Origin: Chloroflexota bacterium
GTDB lineage: Bacteria; Chloroflexota; Limnocylindria; Limnocylindrales; CSP1-4
Length of the DNA stretch: 64,000 bases
Assembly: GCA_015478725.1 (NCBI GenBank)
Contig: JADMIG010000012.1
Span: 1 to 64,000 of the forward strand
Direction of reading: 5' to 3'
A model generated the notes under the pieces. The model made no database searches and was not told where the DNA came from. It worked only from the letters and a program-made list of their open reading frames with translations. This document shows positions 31,629 through 40,275 of the stretch, piece by piece (the first letter of the stretch is position 1; the number at the start of each line of letters is the position of its first letter). Position numbers and translations under genes: made by a program.

Positions 31629-32365
31629 CGGGAGACCGTCGCCGGGACATGATGGAAGAGCGCCGGATCCGCCTCGCCGGGGATGACGTGGACCAGGCTG
31701 GCAGGCCGAAGCCCGAGTGTGGCTCGACCCCGCGGGCCGTCGAGCGTGAGGGAATCGAGCGACGCGGATCTGGCAAGGACGACGATCGGCGCGCCGGGTG
31801 TGAGCGCCCTGGCCTCGAGGTACGAGAGGAGGGCGGCGTCCTCTTCGGCCTCCTCGGTGATCCGGTAGATGGTCGCCCGCTGACCCGCCTCGAGATCGGC
31901 GAGCGGCGTGCCGGCCGGCCGGCGACGAGCGATCGCCGCGTCGATCGGGTTGCCATGGGGGCACGTCTCGGGATGACCGAGCAGCTCATCGAGTCGGGCC
32001 TCCACGCGCGGGCTGATGGCACCCTGGAGCCGCGCCGCCTCCTCGTCCGACTCGGCCCAGCCGAGCCCGACCACGGCGGTGAGGAGCCATTCGAGCAGGG
32101 CATGCCGGCGGAAGATCGCGTCCGCCGCGGTCCGTCCCGCATCCGTGAGCGCGAGCTCGCGGCCGTCCGTCTGCGTGACGAGACCGTCCGCGGTGAGGCG
32201 GCGGAACATCTCGGAGCTCGCCTGGGTGCTGACGCCGAGGTGCCGCGCCACATGCGCCGCCGTGGCGCGCGATCCGGCCACGGCAGTGATCCGGAGGGCG
32301 AGGAGATATTCGCCGGCTGCGCCGGAGATATCGTGGCGGCTCGAGCGATCAGGGCGGTGCGGCAC
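31625..32365 (-). CDS. DtxR/MntR-family metal-dependent regulator
   Basis: A 246-aa protein with a GTG start. The N-terminal winged helix (EYLLALRITA...ATAAHVARHLGVSTQASSEMFRRL) is followed by the dimerisation and metal-binding region with typical HALLEWLLTAVVGLGW and HPETCPHGNPI (Cys, His and Glu ligands), then a FeoA/SH3-like C-terminal domain (LADLEAGQRATIYRI...). Family members repress metal-uptake genes when Fe2+ or Mn2+ is high. No metal transporter is nearby; its coupling to gltX is odd. The start could shift within the first 12 residues. Confidence 0.9.
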   Translation of the reverse strand: MPHRPDRSSRHDISGAAGEYLLALRITAVAGSRATAAHVARHLGVSTQASSEMFRRLTADGLVTQTDGRELALTDAGRTAADAIFRRHALLEWLLTAVVGLGWAESDEEAARLQGAISPRVEARLDELLGHPETCPHGNPIDAAIARRRPAGTPLADLEAGQRATIYRITEEAEEDAALLSYLEARALTPGAPIVVLARSASLDSLTLDGPRGRATLGLRPASLVHVIPGEADPALFHHVPATVSR

Positions 32366-32440
32366 GCCGATGATGGTACGGGACCTCGCGGCGCGGCGGC
32401 CGGAGCATCGCGGCGCAGCGCAGGCACGCGCCCACCCGGA

Positions 32441-33478
32441 TCAGGCTCGTCGGCCGGGCCCGATGAGCTCGCGACCGACGGCGACCGCGGTCGCGCCGAG
32501 ACCAATGATGACGACGACCGCGAAAGCGGAGCCCGCGGTGAGGCCGTTCCCCGCCGCGAGGAGCAGCAGAGTCACGACGATCGCCCCGACCACGGTGACC
32601 GCGACGATCCCGATCCCGGGCGCGCGCGACGAACCGTCTCGCGCGGGGCGCGACGAGCGGTTGAGCGGTCCGGTCGGGCGTGAACGGCCGGCGTCGGCCG
32701 GGTCGGCGTTGGCCGGCGACCGTGCCGGAACGTGTCCGGAGGCTCGCCTCGCGCTCTCGCCGGGGCCGTTCCCTGCCTCCCCGGGGCGGACGTCGTGCTC
32801 GAACGGTGGCCGGTCCGTCGCCATCTGCCGATCGTCGTCCGGCGGTCGTCCGCTCCCGCCGGGCGCCGCCGTTCTCCGCGTCGCGCCGGGCGTGACCGGC
32901 GTCCCCCTCGACCCGGGCCGAGGCCGGTCACGGCGACCCCGGGCCAGGTATTCCGGGCCGTGCTTGCGAGGGTCCGCGAACTCCTTCGGGTTGAGGGTCC
33001 AGTACGTGCCGGAGGAGCCGCCATACCAGCTCGCGCCCTCCCACTCAGGCTCGAACGGCTCCGCCTCGACGCCGTCGTACGAGGTCGAGGCGGGCGTGCG
33101 GCGCGCTCGACGTGCGCGGCCGCCACCCGATGCCCCGGAGCCGGCCGTCTCCGCACCGGGCGTCCGTCCCCCGCGGCCCTCCGACCGTCCCGCGGATCCC
33201 CTGGCCGGTCCTGGTCGCTCCGGCTCGGGCCCGCCATCGGCCGATCGCCGGGTGCGCGAGGCGGGACGAGGCCGGCTCGCGCCCATCCGGATGCGCGTGG
33301 GACCCTCGGTCAGGGTCTCGTACGCAGCCTGGATGGCGAGGAAACGCGGCAGCGCCGCCGGTCCCGCCGAGTCGGGATGGTAGAGCTTGGCGAGCCGTCG
33401 GTAGGCCGCCTTGACGTCACCGAGCGTCGCGTCGCGCGGAACGTCAAGGGTGCGAAAGGGATCGGGCGGTCGAGTCAT
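32441..33478 (-). CDS. N-terminal J-domain protein with C-terminal membrane segments
   Basis: A 345-aa protein. Residues 8-~55 are a J-domain: FRTLDVPRDATLGDVKAAYRRLAKLYHPDSAG, with the HPD tripeptide that stimulates DnaK ATPase. A long disordered region (~60-275), rich in Arg, Pro, Gly, Asp and Ser, contains WEGASWYGGSSGTYWTLNPKEFADPRKHGPEYL (~150-180), a conserved-looking island. Two hydrophobic helices end the protein (IGIVAVTVVGAIVVTLLLLAAG and SAFAVVVIIGLGATAVAV). It is thus a J-protein tethered to the membrane by its C-terminus, not a DnaJ chaperone with zinc fingers. Function unknown. Confidence 0.75.
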   Translation of the reverse strand: MTRPPDPFRTLDVPRDATLGDVKAAYRRLAKLYHPDSAGPAALPRFLAIQAAYETLTEGPTRIRMGASRPRPASRTRRSADGGPEPERPGPARGSAGRSEGRGGRTPGAETAGSGASGGGRARRARRTPASTSYDGVEAEPFEPEWEGASWYGGSSGTYWTLNPKEFADPRKHGPEYLARGRRDRPRPGSRGTPVTPGATRRTAAPGGSGRPPDDDRQMATDRPPFEHDVRPGEAGNGPGESARRASGHVPARSPANADPADAGRSRPTGPLNRSSRPARDGSSRAPGIGIVAVTVVGAIVVTLLLLAAGNGLTAGSAFAVVVIIGLGATAVAVGRELIGPGRRA

Positions 33479-33581
33479 CCGTGTCGAGTATCGACCTCTC
33501 GCTCGTTTCGCGCTCCTGGTTCACGTCGAGCGCTGGACCGCCGGATCCCCCGCGTTGGCGCCGCTCGGCCGTTGCCGCCGC

Positions 33582-34679
33582 TCAGGCGAAGAGCTCGCCG
33601 ACCGGCGCGAGATCGAAGGCCGGGATCGCCTCCGCCGCGACGCGGCCATGCGGGTCGAGCGACGCCGGCCGGTGGTAGCGGGCGAGTGCACGCAGGGGCT
33701 GGCCGTCGAGCAGGCCGATCTGACGGAGCGCCTCCACGGTCGCGGCCCACGTCGCTCGCTCGTACCCATCGCCGTCCTCGATCTTCACGGCCACGCCGGA
33801 CGGCCCAACGGTCGCGCCGTTCGTCCGTGACCCCGCGAGGACCGCGATGCCGCGAAGGGCCTCCATCCCGGACTTGCTGACGAGCCGGCCCGGCAGTGCC
33901 TTCATGAGCGAGGTATCGAGCCGGTCGCGGGTTCCGCCGATCATCTCCGGCTGGGCGAGCATCGCGTCGCGGATCGTGCGGAGGTGGCGGGCCACCGCGG
34001 TCCGGGGGTCGGTGGCCGGGATGGCGTCGGGGTCGGCGAGGAAGGCATAGGCCCGGGCCACCTCGCGGAGCGGCACCGCGTACGTCAGGACGCCACAGCC
34101 GTCGAGTGCCGTGCGGAGGGACCCGCTGGCGACGCCGTACGAGCGCTCGACCGCCGCGCGGTACGCGACCTGGGCCGGATGGTCCGGTTCCCAGTAGTCA
34201 TCGAGGGGCCAGCCCTTGAGCCGCGCGAGGAGGAGGAACACCGAGTGCTGCCCCGAACACATGTGGCGGATCGGCGAGGTCCGCTCTCCGTCACGGGCAA
34301 GCCGGGCTGCGGTGAGGGCATCGAGCGGCATGCCCTCGGTCCCACAGCCGAGGAGGGTCTGGCTCACGCCCGCCCGGCGATACATGGCCTGGATCGTCCG
34401 GACGTGAAGATCCTCACCCGAATGGGAGGAGGCGAGGATCGCGATCTCGGCGGGCGTCAGATCGAGGGCGACCTCCGCGCCCGCCTCGAGGAGGGCGATC
34501 GCGCCGAACGGCTTGACGGTCGAGCGGAGCGTCACGACCCGATCGGGATCGCCGACCATCCGCACGATCCGGCCCCCTGCGTCGACCTCGACGATGTGGC
34601 CGCGATGCTCGCTCTCACCGATCCCATTCCGCACCTGGCGGACGAGGACCGGCGCTATCGAGCGCGACGCGCGAGTGAC
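33582..34679 (-). CDS. L-asparaginase II-type amidohydrolase
   Basis: About 365 aa from the GTG at 34679, the start that gives the usual opening (APVLVRQVRNGIGESEHRG); a longer frame up to 34919 is unconserved low-complexity. The asparaginase II (pfam06089-like) features are DPDRVVTLRSTVKPFGAIALLEAGA, SSHSGEDLHV, MCSGQHSVFLLLA, CGVLTYAVPL and the Ser/Thr block VSKSGMEALRG. This family is unrelated to AnsA/B; it hydrolyses asparagine. No signal peptide is seen, so it is cytosolic. The gene is divergent from upp. Start confidence is moderate. Confidence 0.82.
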   Translation of the reverse strand, partial: VTRASRSIAPVLVRQVRNGIGESEHRGHIVEVDAGGRIVRMVGDPDRVVTLRSTVKPFGAIALLEAGAEVALDLTPAEIAILASSHSGEDLHVRTIQAMYRRAGVSQTLLGCGTEGMPLDALTAARLARDGERTSPIRHMCSGQHSVFLLLARLKGWPLDDYWEPDHPAQVAYRAAVERSYGVASGSLRTALDGCGVLTYAVPLREVARAYAFLADPDAIPATDPRTAVARHLRTIRDAMLAQPEMIGGTRDRLDTSLMKALPGRLVSKSGMEALRGIAVLAGSRTNGATVGPSGVAVKIEDGDGYERATWAATVEALRQIGLLDGQPLRALARYHRPASLDPHGRVAAEAIPAFDLAPVGELFA

Positions 34680-34891
34680 GCGCCCGGTGCGTCCCGTCGC
34701 TGCGGCGACGTGGGCCTGCCCGGATGGGACCGCGTCGGGAGGACCGTGTCGGGCAGGCGTGTGGGGGGACGTGGGCACCCCGGGAGGATACCGCGCGGAA
34801 CGCCGACCGGACGGGCCGGAACGACCGCTCGCGGACTCGAGCCTGCCGTCCGATCCCACCCGGCCGCGCACGAGGCACACCGGCCCGGTGC

Positions 34892-34897
34892 TACGAT
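34892..34897 (+). promoter_or_regulatory. Extended -10-like TGCTACGAT upstream of upp
   Basis: GTGCTACGATCG is identical over 12 bases to the element before ppk. It lies 36 bp before the GTG start of upp. Confidence 0.4.
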
Positions 34898-34933
34898 CGA
34901 CCCATCGCCCGGATGCCATGACGGAGTCGAATC

Positions 34934-35578
34934 GTGCCCGAACCGGCGAACCTCCACGTCTCGCGCCATCCCGCCGTCCTCCACAAGCTCGCCATCCTCC
35001 GCGACGCCGCGACCGAGCCGAAGAAATTCCGAGAGGTCGTCCGCGAGCTCTCGTGGCTGCTCGGCTACGAGGCCCTCGCCGATGCGCGGGTACGCCCGCT
35101 CGAGGTCGAGACGCCGCTCGAGCAGATGGAGGGCAGCGAGCTCGCGGACCGGATCGGCCTCGTGCCGATCCTGCGGGCCGGCCTCGGCATGGTGGACGCG
35201 ATGCTCGAGCTGATGCCCACCGCCCAGGTCTGGCACCTCGGCCTGTTCCGCGACGAACGGACGCTGCGGCCGGTGGAGTACTACAACCGTCTCCCCGACT
35301 CGGCGACCGTGGACCTCTGCCTCATCCTCGACCCGATGCTCGCGACCGGGGGTTCCGCCACCGCGGCCATCGAGGTCCTCAAGCGCTGGGGCGCCGAGCG
35401 GATCAAGCTCGTCAACCTCATCGCCGCACCGGAAGGCGTGGCCGCCGTGAGCGCCGCCCACCCGGACGTCGAGATCTACTGCGCCGCACTCGACCGCCAG
35501 CTCAACGGCAAGGGATACATCCTGCCCGGCCTGGGGGACGCCGGCGACCGCCAGTTCGGAACGGGCCGGACGGACTGA
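34934..35578 (+). CDS. upp: Uracil phosphoribosyltransferase
   Basis: A 214-aa enzyme converting uracil and PRPP to UMP. It opens with [16 protein letters not shown], has the PRPP site [21 protein letters not shown], and the uracil-binding end [31 protein letters not shown] start, with GGAG ~9 nt upstream. Standing some kilobases before the uracil-catabolic genes, it represents the salvage branch. A promoter-like element is at 34892. Confidence 0.96.
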   Translation: MPEPANLHVSRHPAVLHKLAILRDAATEPKKFREVVRELSWLLGYEALADARVRPLEVETPLEQMEGSELADRIGLVPILRAGLGMVDAMLELMPTAQVWHLGLFRDERTLRPVEYYNRLPDSATVDLCLILDPMLATGGSATAAIEVLKRWGAERIKLVNLIAAPEGVAAVSAAHPDVEIYCAALDRQLNGKGYILPGLGDAGDRQFGTGRTD

Positions 35579-35651
35579 GCCGACACCGAGACACCCGAGC
35601 AGCGATCGCCACGGTTCGCCCACGCCGCCACCGCTCGAAGGAGACCGGTCC

Positions 35652-36353
35652 GTGCCCTCGCTCGACTTTGACCGCTTCGACGCCCTCACGTTCGACTGCT
35701 ACGGGACGCTCATCGATTGGGAGACCGGGATCCTCGCCGGGCTGCGGTCGGTCCTCGGTCCACGTGGGATCGAGCCGCCTGACGATGAGCTCCTCGAGCG
35801 GTACGCCGCCGCCGAGGCGGCCATCGAGGCCGGCTCGTATCGTCGGTACCGCGACGTCCTCGCGGGAGCCCTTCGCGCCGTCGCCGCCGCCTATGACGTC
35901 GAGCCCACCGCCGCGGAGGTCGCCGTATTCGGCGGTTCGGTCGTCGACTGGCCGGCATTCCCGGACTCAGCGGACGCCCTGGCCCGGCTGGCGGGGCGAT
36001 TCCGCCTCGGCGTCATCACCAACTGCGACGACGACCTGTTCGCGGCGTCGAATCGGCGGCTCGGCGTGACGTTCGACTGGATCGTGACGGCCGAGCAGGT
36101 CGGCAGCTACAAGCCGTCCGAGCGGAACTTCGAGACGGCGTTCGCCCGCATCGACGTCCCGCGCGAGCGCGTCCTCCACGTGGCGCAGAGCCTCTTCCAC
36201 GACCACGTTCCTGCCCGGCGCTTCGGCCTGTCGACCGCCTGGGTCGATCGGCGCCATGGCCGATCCGGATTCGGGGCGACGCCGCCCGCCGCCACGACGC
36301 CGGACCTGACCGTCCCCGACATGGCGTCACTCGCCCGGATCGCGCTCGCCTGA
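35652..36353 (+). CDS. HAD-superfamily hydrolase (haloacid dehalogenase type II-like)
   Basis: A 233-aa protein with a GTG start and a strong AAGGAGA site. Motif I FDCYGTLIDWETGI (nucleophile Asp, ~residue 16), motif II VITNCDDDLFA, motif III lysine in SYKPSERNFETAF and an altered motif IV (HVAQSLFHDHVPA) mark the L-2-haloacid dehalogenase/phosphatase class. Actual substrate is unknown; the active-site pattern allows a phosphatase. It is the last gene before a strong hairpin terminator and may be co-transcribed with upp (73-bp gap). Confidence 0.88.
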   Translation: MPSLDFDRFDALTFDCYGTLIDWETGILAGLRSVLGPRGIEPPDDELLERYAAAEAAIEAGSYRRYRDVLAGALRAVAAAYDVEPTAAEVAVFGGSVVDWPAFPDSADALARLAGRFRLGVITNCDDDLFAASNRRLGVTFDWIVTAEQVGSYKPSERNFETAFARIDVPRERVLHVAQSLFHDHVPARRFGLSTAWVDRRHGRSGFGATPPAATTPDLTVPDMASLARIALA

Positions 36354-36373
36354 ACGCCGCCGTCCTGAATCGG

Positions 36374-36401
36374 AGAGGCCGGCCCGAGCGGGCCGGCCTC
36401 T
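36374..36401. terminator. Hairpin terminator between convergent genes
   Basis: AGAGGCCGGCCC and GGGCCGGCCTCT form a perfect 12-bp stem with loop GAGC between the HAD gene (+) and the binding-protein gene (-). No U-run follows on either side, as often in GC-rich bacteria; it can serve both directions. Confidence 0.75.
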
Positions 36402-36425
36402 GGTCTGCGATGGACGCGCTGGGGC

Positions 36426-37523
36426 TCAGTTCCCGCCCGCGTTAAGCGTGATGGTCTGCATCTGGAACGACGCGCCCTTCGTGTCGACGGACGAGCCGAG
36501 CGCGGCGAGGGCCGCGGTGGCGAGGTCCGTGCGGTAGGCGCCGTCGCTCGGCGCAGCCTTGAGGACGCCGTACTTGGTCGCGACGTCGACGGTCTGCGTC
36601 CAGAGCGCCGGATCGAGGATGCCGATGCCGTTCGGGGACGGCCAGATGAGGCCGTTGATCTCGTTCATCTGCCATGCCTGGTGGCTCGCCCCGAGCTGCG
36701 TCCCCGACTTGAGGACGATCTGGACGCACGCCTGCGGGTTGTCGCGGCAGTAGATCCAGCCCTTGAACGAGGCGCTGAGGAACTTCGTCGCGACATCGGC
36801 GTTGCTCCCGCTGCTCAGCCATTTCGCGCTCGCGAAGATCTGGTCCTGGAGCATCGCCGTGCCGATGGCCGGGTCGTTGAAGTTGATGAGGTTGAAGTCG
36901 CTCGGCTGGTAGAGGTTCCCGGTCGCCGGGTTCTTCGCCTCGAGGACCTGCGCGTATTCGTTGTAGATCATCGCCTGGGCGACGTCGAGGTCCCCGTTCA
37001 GGAGACCGGACATGTCGAAGTTCTGCTTGATGATGTTCTGCTTCAGCGGATCCATGCCGGCCTTGGTCAGCGCGGCGAACAGCTCGGGCTCATTGCCGCC
37101 GAGCCACGACCCGATCTTCTTGCCGGCGAAATCGGCCATGGTGGTGATGTTCTTGTTCTTGAACGACACCATCCGGGTGCCCGAACGCTGGAACACCTGG
37201 GCGATCGAGACCAGATCCGTCCCGTTCTGGCGCGACTGGAGCATCTTCGGCAACCATGCCGTCCCGATGTCGGCGCCGCCGGACGCGACGACCTGGACGT
37301 TGTCCACCTGCGGACCGCCGAGCAGCAGCGTGACGTCGAGCCCGGCATCCTTGTAGTAGCCCTGATCGACGGCGGCGTAGTAACCGGCGAACTGGGCCTG
37401 GGCGACCCACTGGAGCTGGAACCTGACCTTCGTCAGGCTTCCCCCGCTACTGCCGCTGCTGCACGCGGTCGCGATGAGCGCGACCGCCACGCCGAGTCCG
37501 AGCGCCCTTCGAGGCATCTTCAT
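36426..37523 (-). CDS. ABC transporter substrate-binding lipoprotein, NMT1/THI5-like
   Basis: A 365-aa secreted lipoprotein: signal LGVAVALIATACSS, then the NMT1/SsuA-type fold with VRFQLQWVAQAQFAGYYAA, GLDVTLLLGGPQV, VVASGGADIGTAWLPKML, GKKIGSWLGGNEPELFAAL and so on. These proteins bind pyrimidine precursors of thiamine, other N-heterocycles, sulfonates or taurine. WLPKML and the Trp/Tyr-rich pocket (LQWVAQAQFAGYY) fit an aromatic heterocycle. It ends a five-gene minus-strand run with two permeases, an ATPase and an aminotransferase; the neighbouring catabolic genes suggest a pyrimidine or related ligand. Confidence 0.9.
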   Translation of the reverse strand: MKMPRRALGLGVAVALIATACSSGSSGGSLTKVRFQLQWVAQAQFAGYYAAVDQGYYKDAGLDVTLLLGGPQVDNVQVVASGGADIGTAWLPKMLQSRQNGTDLVSIAQVFQRSGTRMVSFKNKNITTMADFAGKKIGSWLGGNEPELFAALTKAGMDPLKQNIIKQNFDMSGLLNGDLDVAQAMIYNEYAQVLEAKNPATGNLYQPSDFNLINFNDPAIGTAMLQDQIFASAKWLSSGSNADVATKFLSASFKGWIYCRDNPQACVQIVLKSGTQLGASHQAWQMNEINGLIWPSPNGIGILDPALWTQTVDVATKYGVLKAAPSDGAYRTDLATAALAALGSSVDTKGASFQMQTITLNAGGN

Positions 37524-37625
37524 CGATCGCCTTCCTCCTCACACCTGTCGGCGCATCCCCCGCGGCCTGGAGCCGCCCCGTGCACCGGGAATGGATCGGT
37601 CGATGGTAGGACACGGGACGCCCGT

Positions 37626-38408
37626 TCATCGGCTCGCTTCGCGAGCGGCCTGCCACGGCACGACGAGCCGCTCGGCGACGAGCGCCGCACAATAGAACGC
37701 GATCCCGAGGGCGCAGGCGAGGACGATCGCTGCCCACGCGTCCGGGTAGTTCGAAACCCCGGTCCGATTCGTGATGAAGATCCCGAGCGAGTAGAGCGGG
37801 CCCCCGAAGAACTCGCCGACGACTGCCCCGATGACGCTCAACGACGTCGCGATCCTGAGCGCCGTGAACCAGAACGGCAGGGCGTTCGGGATGCGGAGGC
37901 GGGTGAGCGTCTGGGAGTCGCTTGCCGCGTATGACGCCATGAGCTCCAGCGCTGCCGGCTCCACCTGGGTGAGGCCGCGGACAGTGTTCACCATGATCGG
38001 GAAGAAGACCATCGCCGCGACCACGATCATCCGTGGCAGCATGCTCTCCGGACCGAACCAGTTGATCGTGATGGGGGCGAACGCGATGATCGGGACGGTG
38101 CTGGCACCGATCGCGATGGGGAGGAGCGTCTCGCGGGCAGTCGCCCAGCGGGCCGTGGCAAGGCCGGCCAGCGTCCCCGCCAACACGCCGATGACGAGCC
38201 CCCCGAGCGCCTCCGTCGCGGTGAACGCGACGCCCCGGGCGAGCGTGTCCGGCCACAGTTCGGCGACCCGCTCGAGGATGAGCGAGGGACGCGGGAGGAG
38301 GAACGACTGGATCCCGAATCCGATGGACGCCCCCTCCCACACCGCGAGGACGACGACGAAGAGGATCACCGGCGGGAGCCAGTCGGCCGTCCGTCGGAAC
38401 ACGGTCAT
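37626..38408 (-). CDS. ABC transporter permease (pyrimidine/heterocycle-type), first of two
   Basis: A 260-aa, six-helix SsuC/ThiX-type permease. Conserved parts are FLLPRPSLILERV, TEALGGLVIGVLAGTLAG, VPIIAFAPITINWFG and the EAA loop LELMASYAASDSQTLTRLRIPNALP. It overlaps the ATPase gene by 4 bp, and the binding protein follows after a 102-bp gap. With the second permease (39301) it forms a heterodimeric channel. Confidence 0.93.
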   Translation of the reverse strand: MTVFRRTADWLPPVILFVVVLAVWEGASIGFGIQSFLLPRPSLILERVAELWPDTLARGVAFTATEALGGLVIGVLAGTLAGLATARWATARETLLPIAIGASTVPIIAFAPITINWFGPESMLPRMIVVAAMVFFPIMVNTVRGLTQVEPAALELMASYAASDSQTLTRLRIPNALPFWFTALRIATSLSVIGAVVGEFFGGPLYSLGIFITNRTGVSNYPDAWAAIVLACALGIAFYCAALVAERLVVPWQAAREASR

Positions 38409-39304
38409 CCGAGACCCTCGGCCCGGATGCGGGCCCCTTCGGCGCCATCCGCGAGCCCGCCGCGCGGGCCGTCGGCGGCGGTCTCCACGTCGTGGTGCCG
38501 GAGCGCCTCCCGGACGCTCGTCACGAGCTCGAAGTAGCGGCCGGTCTCGCGCGTCTCGACCGTCCGGACCGCCGGCAGGTCGATGTCCACGATCCGTGCG
38601 ATGCGACCGGGTCGGGCGGACATGACGACGACCCGCGTCGAGAGGAACACGGCCTCGGGGATCGAATGGGTGACGAAGATGACGGTGGTCTTCGTGCGAC
38701 CCCAGATCTTGAGCAGCTCGAGGTTCATCCGCTCGCGGGTCATCTCGTCCAGCGCCCCGAACGGCTCGTCCATGAGGAGGAGCTGCGGGTCGAACGCGAG
38801 GGCGCGGGCGATCGCGACCCGCTGCTGCATCCCGCCCGACAGCTGCCACGGATGCTTCGATTCGAAGCCCTCGAGCTCGACGAGGCTGAGGAGCTCGGCC
38901 GAGCGGCGCGCCCGCTCCGCCTTCGGGAAGCCCATGATCTCGAGCGGCAGCTCGATGTTCCGGGCGATCGTGCGCCACTCCATGAGGACCGGCGCCTGGA
39001 AGACCATCCCGTAGTCGCGGTCGAGGCGGGCCTGGCGGGCGGGCTTGCCGTTGACGCGAACGTCGCCGCTGGTGGCCTCCGTGAGGTCGCCGATGATCCG
39101 GAGGAACGTCGACTTCCCGCATCCGGACGGACCGATGAGGGAGACGAACTCGCCGGCCTGGATCGTCAGGTCGATCCCGTCGAGTGCGGGCACTGCGGCC
39201 GCGGCCGTTCCGAACACCTTGCCGACACCCGTCGCCTCGACCACCGGCACGGTCAACGGAGGGGTGGGTCGCGGACCGGCGGCTCCCGATGGCTCGGTCG
39301 TCAT
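38405..39304 (-). CDS. ABC transporter ATP-binding protein, SsuB/ThiY-type
   Basis: A 299-aa ATPase: Walker [11 protein letters not shown]-loop MVFQAPVLMEWRT, signature LSGGMQQRVAIARAL, Walker B LLLMDEPFGALDEMTR, switch VTHSIPEAVF and the C-terminal STRVVVMSARPGRI typical of taurine/nitrate/pyrimidine importers. A ~40-residue C-terminal extension and a Pro-rich N-terminus are dispensable-looking. It is coupled by 4-bp overlaps to both permease genes. Confidence 0.95.
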   Translation of the reverse strand: MTTEPSGAAGPRPTPPLTVPVVEATGVGKVFGTAAAAVPALDGIDLTIQAGEFVSLIGPSGCGKSTFLRIIGDLTEATSGDVRVNGKPARQARLDRDYGMVFQAPVLMEWRTIARNIELPLEIMGFPKAERARRSAELLSLVELEGFESKHPWQLSGGMQQRVAIARALAFDPQLLLMDEPFGALDEMTRERMNLELLKIWGRTKTTVIFVTHSIPEAVFLSTRVVVMSARPGRIARIVDIDLPAVRTVETRETGRYFELVTSVREALRHHDVETAADGPRGGLADGAEGARIRAEGLG

Positions 39305-40245
39305 CGGGCGAACTCCGTGGGGTGGTAGCGACCACCGGTGAGTGCCGCCTCGGCCAGCCGGACCAGGCCGACGAACGCGAGGCCCACGAACGAGCAGACG
39401 ACGATCGTCGCCCAGAGCTTCTCCGGGCCCGAGGTGTAGTACTGGTTGTAGTTGAGGATCGCGCTGCCGAGACCGTCCGCGATGCCGGACGGCAGCTCTC
39501 CGATGATCGCCCCGATGACGGCGGCCGCGGCGGCGACCCGGAAGGCCGAGAAGAGATACGGCACGGACGTGGGGAGTCGGAGCTGCCAGAGCACCTGGCG
39601 ACTCGTGGCCGCGTACGAGCGGAAGAGCTCGAATGCCCGTGGATCCGCCGCCCGCAGCCCGCGGAGCGCGCCGATCGTCACCGGGAAGAAGGTGAGGTAG
39701 GCGGAGATGATCGCCACGGAGAGCCACCCCGCCTTGGTCGCGACGACGATGATCGGCGAGATCGCGAGGATGGGGACGGCCTGCGAGGCGACGACGTACG
39801 GCACGAGCGCCCGCTCGGCGAGCCGCGAGTGGACGAAGAGGATGGCCAGGCCGAGGCCGAGCGCCCCGCCGAGCGCGAACCCGAAGAGCGCCTCGCGGAA
39901 CGTGAAGAACGCCTGCCCGACGAGGATGAGCCCGAGGGGCGGACCATTGCGCTGGGCGGGATCGACGAACGCGCGCACGACGTCCCAGACGTGCGGCAGG
40001 GACAGGTCCGAGGCGATCCGCCAGGCGAACGGCGGGGTATGGACGTAGTCGATCGCGACGCCGAGGACGATCCCGTGGATCCGCCACGGGTCACCGCCGA
40101 GCCACTTCGCGCCCTCCCAAACGACGATGACAGCGAGGACGAGGACGATCGTTCCGAGGACACGGCGACGCCATCCGGCGGGGCGCCCCGTCGCCGTGGC
40201 GACGAGCGGCTCGGGCCGGGCAACGGACGCGCCCGTGGTCGCCAT
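39301..40245 (-). CDS. ABC transporter permease, second of two
   Basis: A 314-aa, six-helix permease of the same family as 37626-38408 but longer, with an N-terminal cytoplasmic stretch, first helix VLGTIVLVLAVIVVWEG, and EAA loop FELFRSYAATSRQVLWQLRLPTSVP. Two different permeases with a single ATPase are as in ThiXYZ- and RibXY-like importers. It overlaps the ATPase start by 4 bp and follows the aminotransferase gene by 30 bp. Confidence 0.93.
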   Translation of the reverse strand: MATTGASVARPEPLVATATGRPAGWRRRVLGTIVLVLAVIVVWEGAKWLGGDPWRIHGIVLGVAIDYVHTPPFAWRIASDLSLPHVWDVVRAFVDPAQRNGPPLGLILVGQAFFTFREALFGFALGGALGLGLAILFVHSRLAERALVPYVVASQAVPILAISPIIVVATKAGWLSVAIISAYLTFFPVTIGALRGLRAADPRAFELFRSYAATSRQVLWQLRLPTSVPYLFSAFRVAAAAAVIGAIIGELPSGIADGLGSAILNYNQYYTSGPEKLWATIVVCSFVGLAFVGLVRLAEAALTGGRYHPTEFAR

Positions 40246-40275
40246 CGCCGCCCGCCCGCCGCTTCGCCGCCCGCC

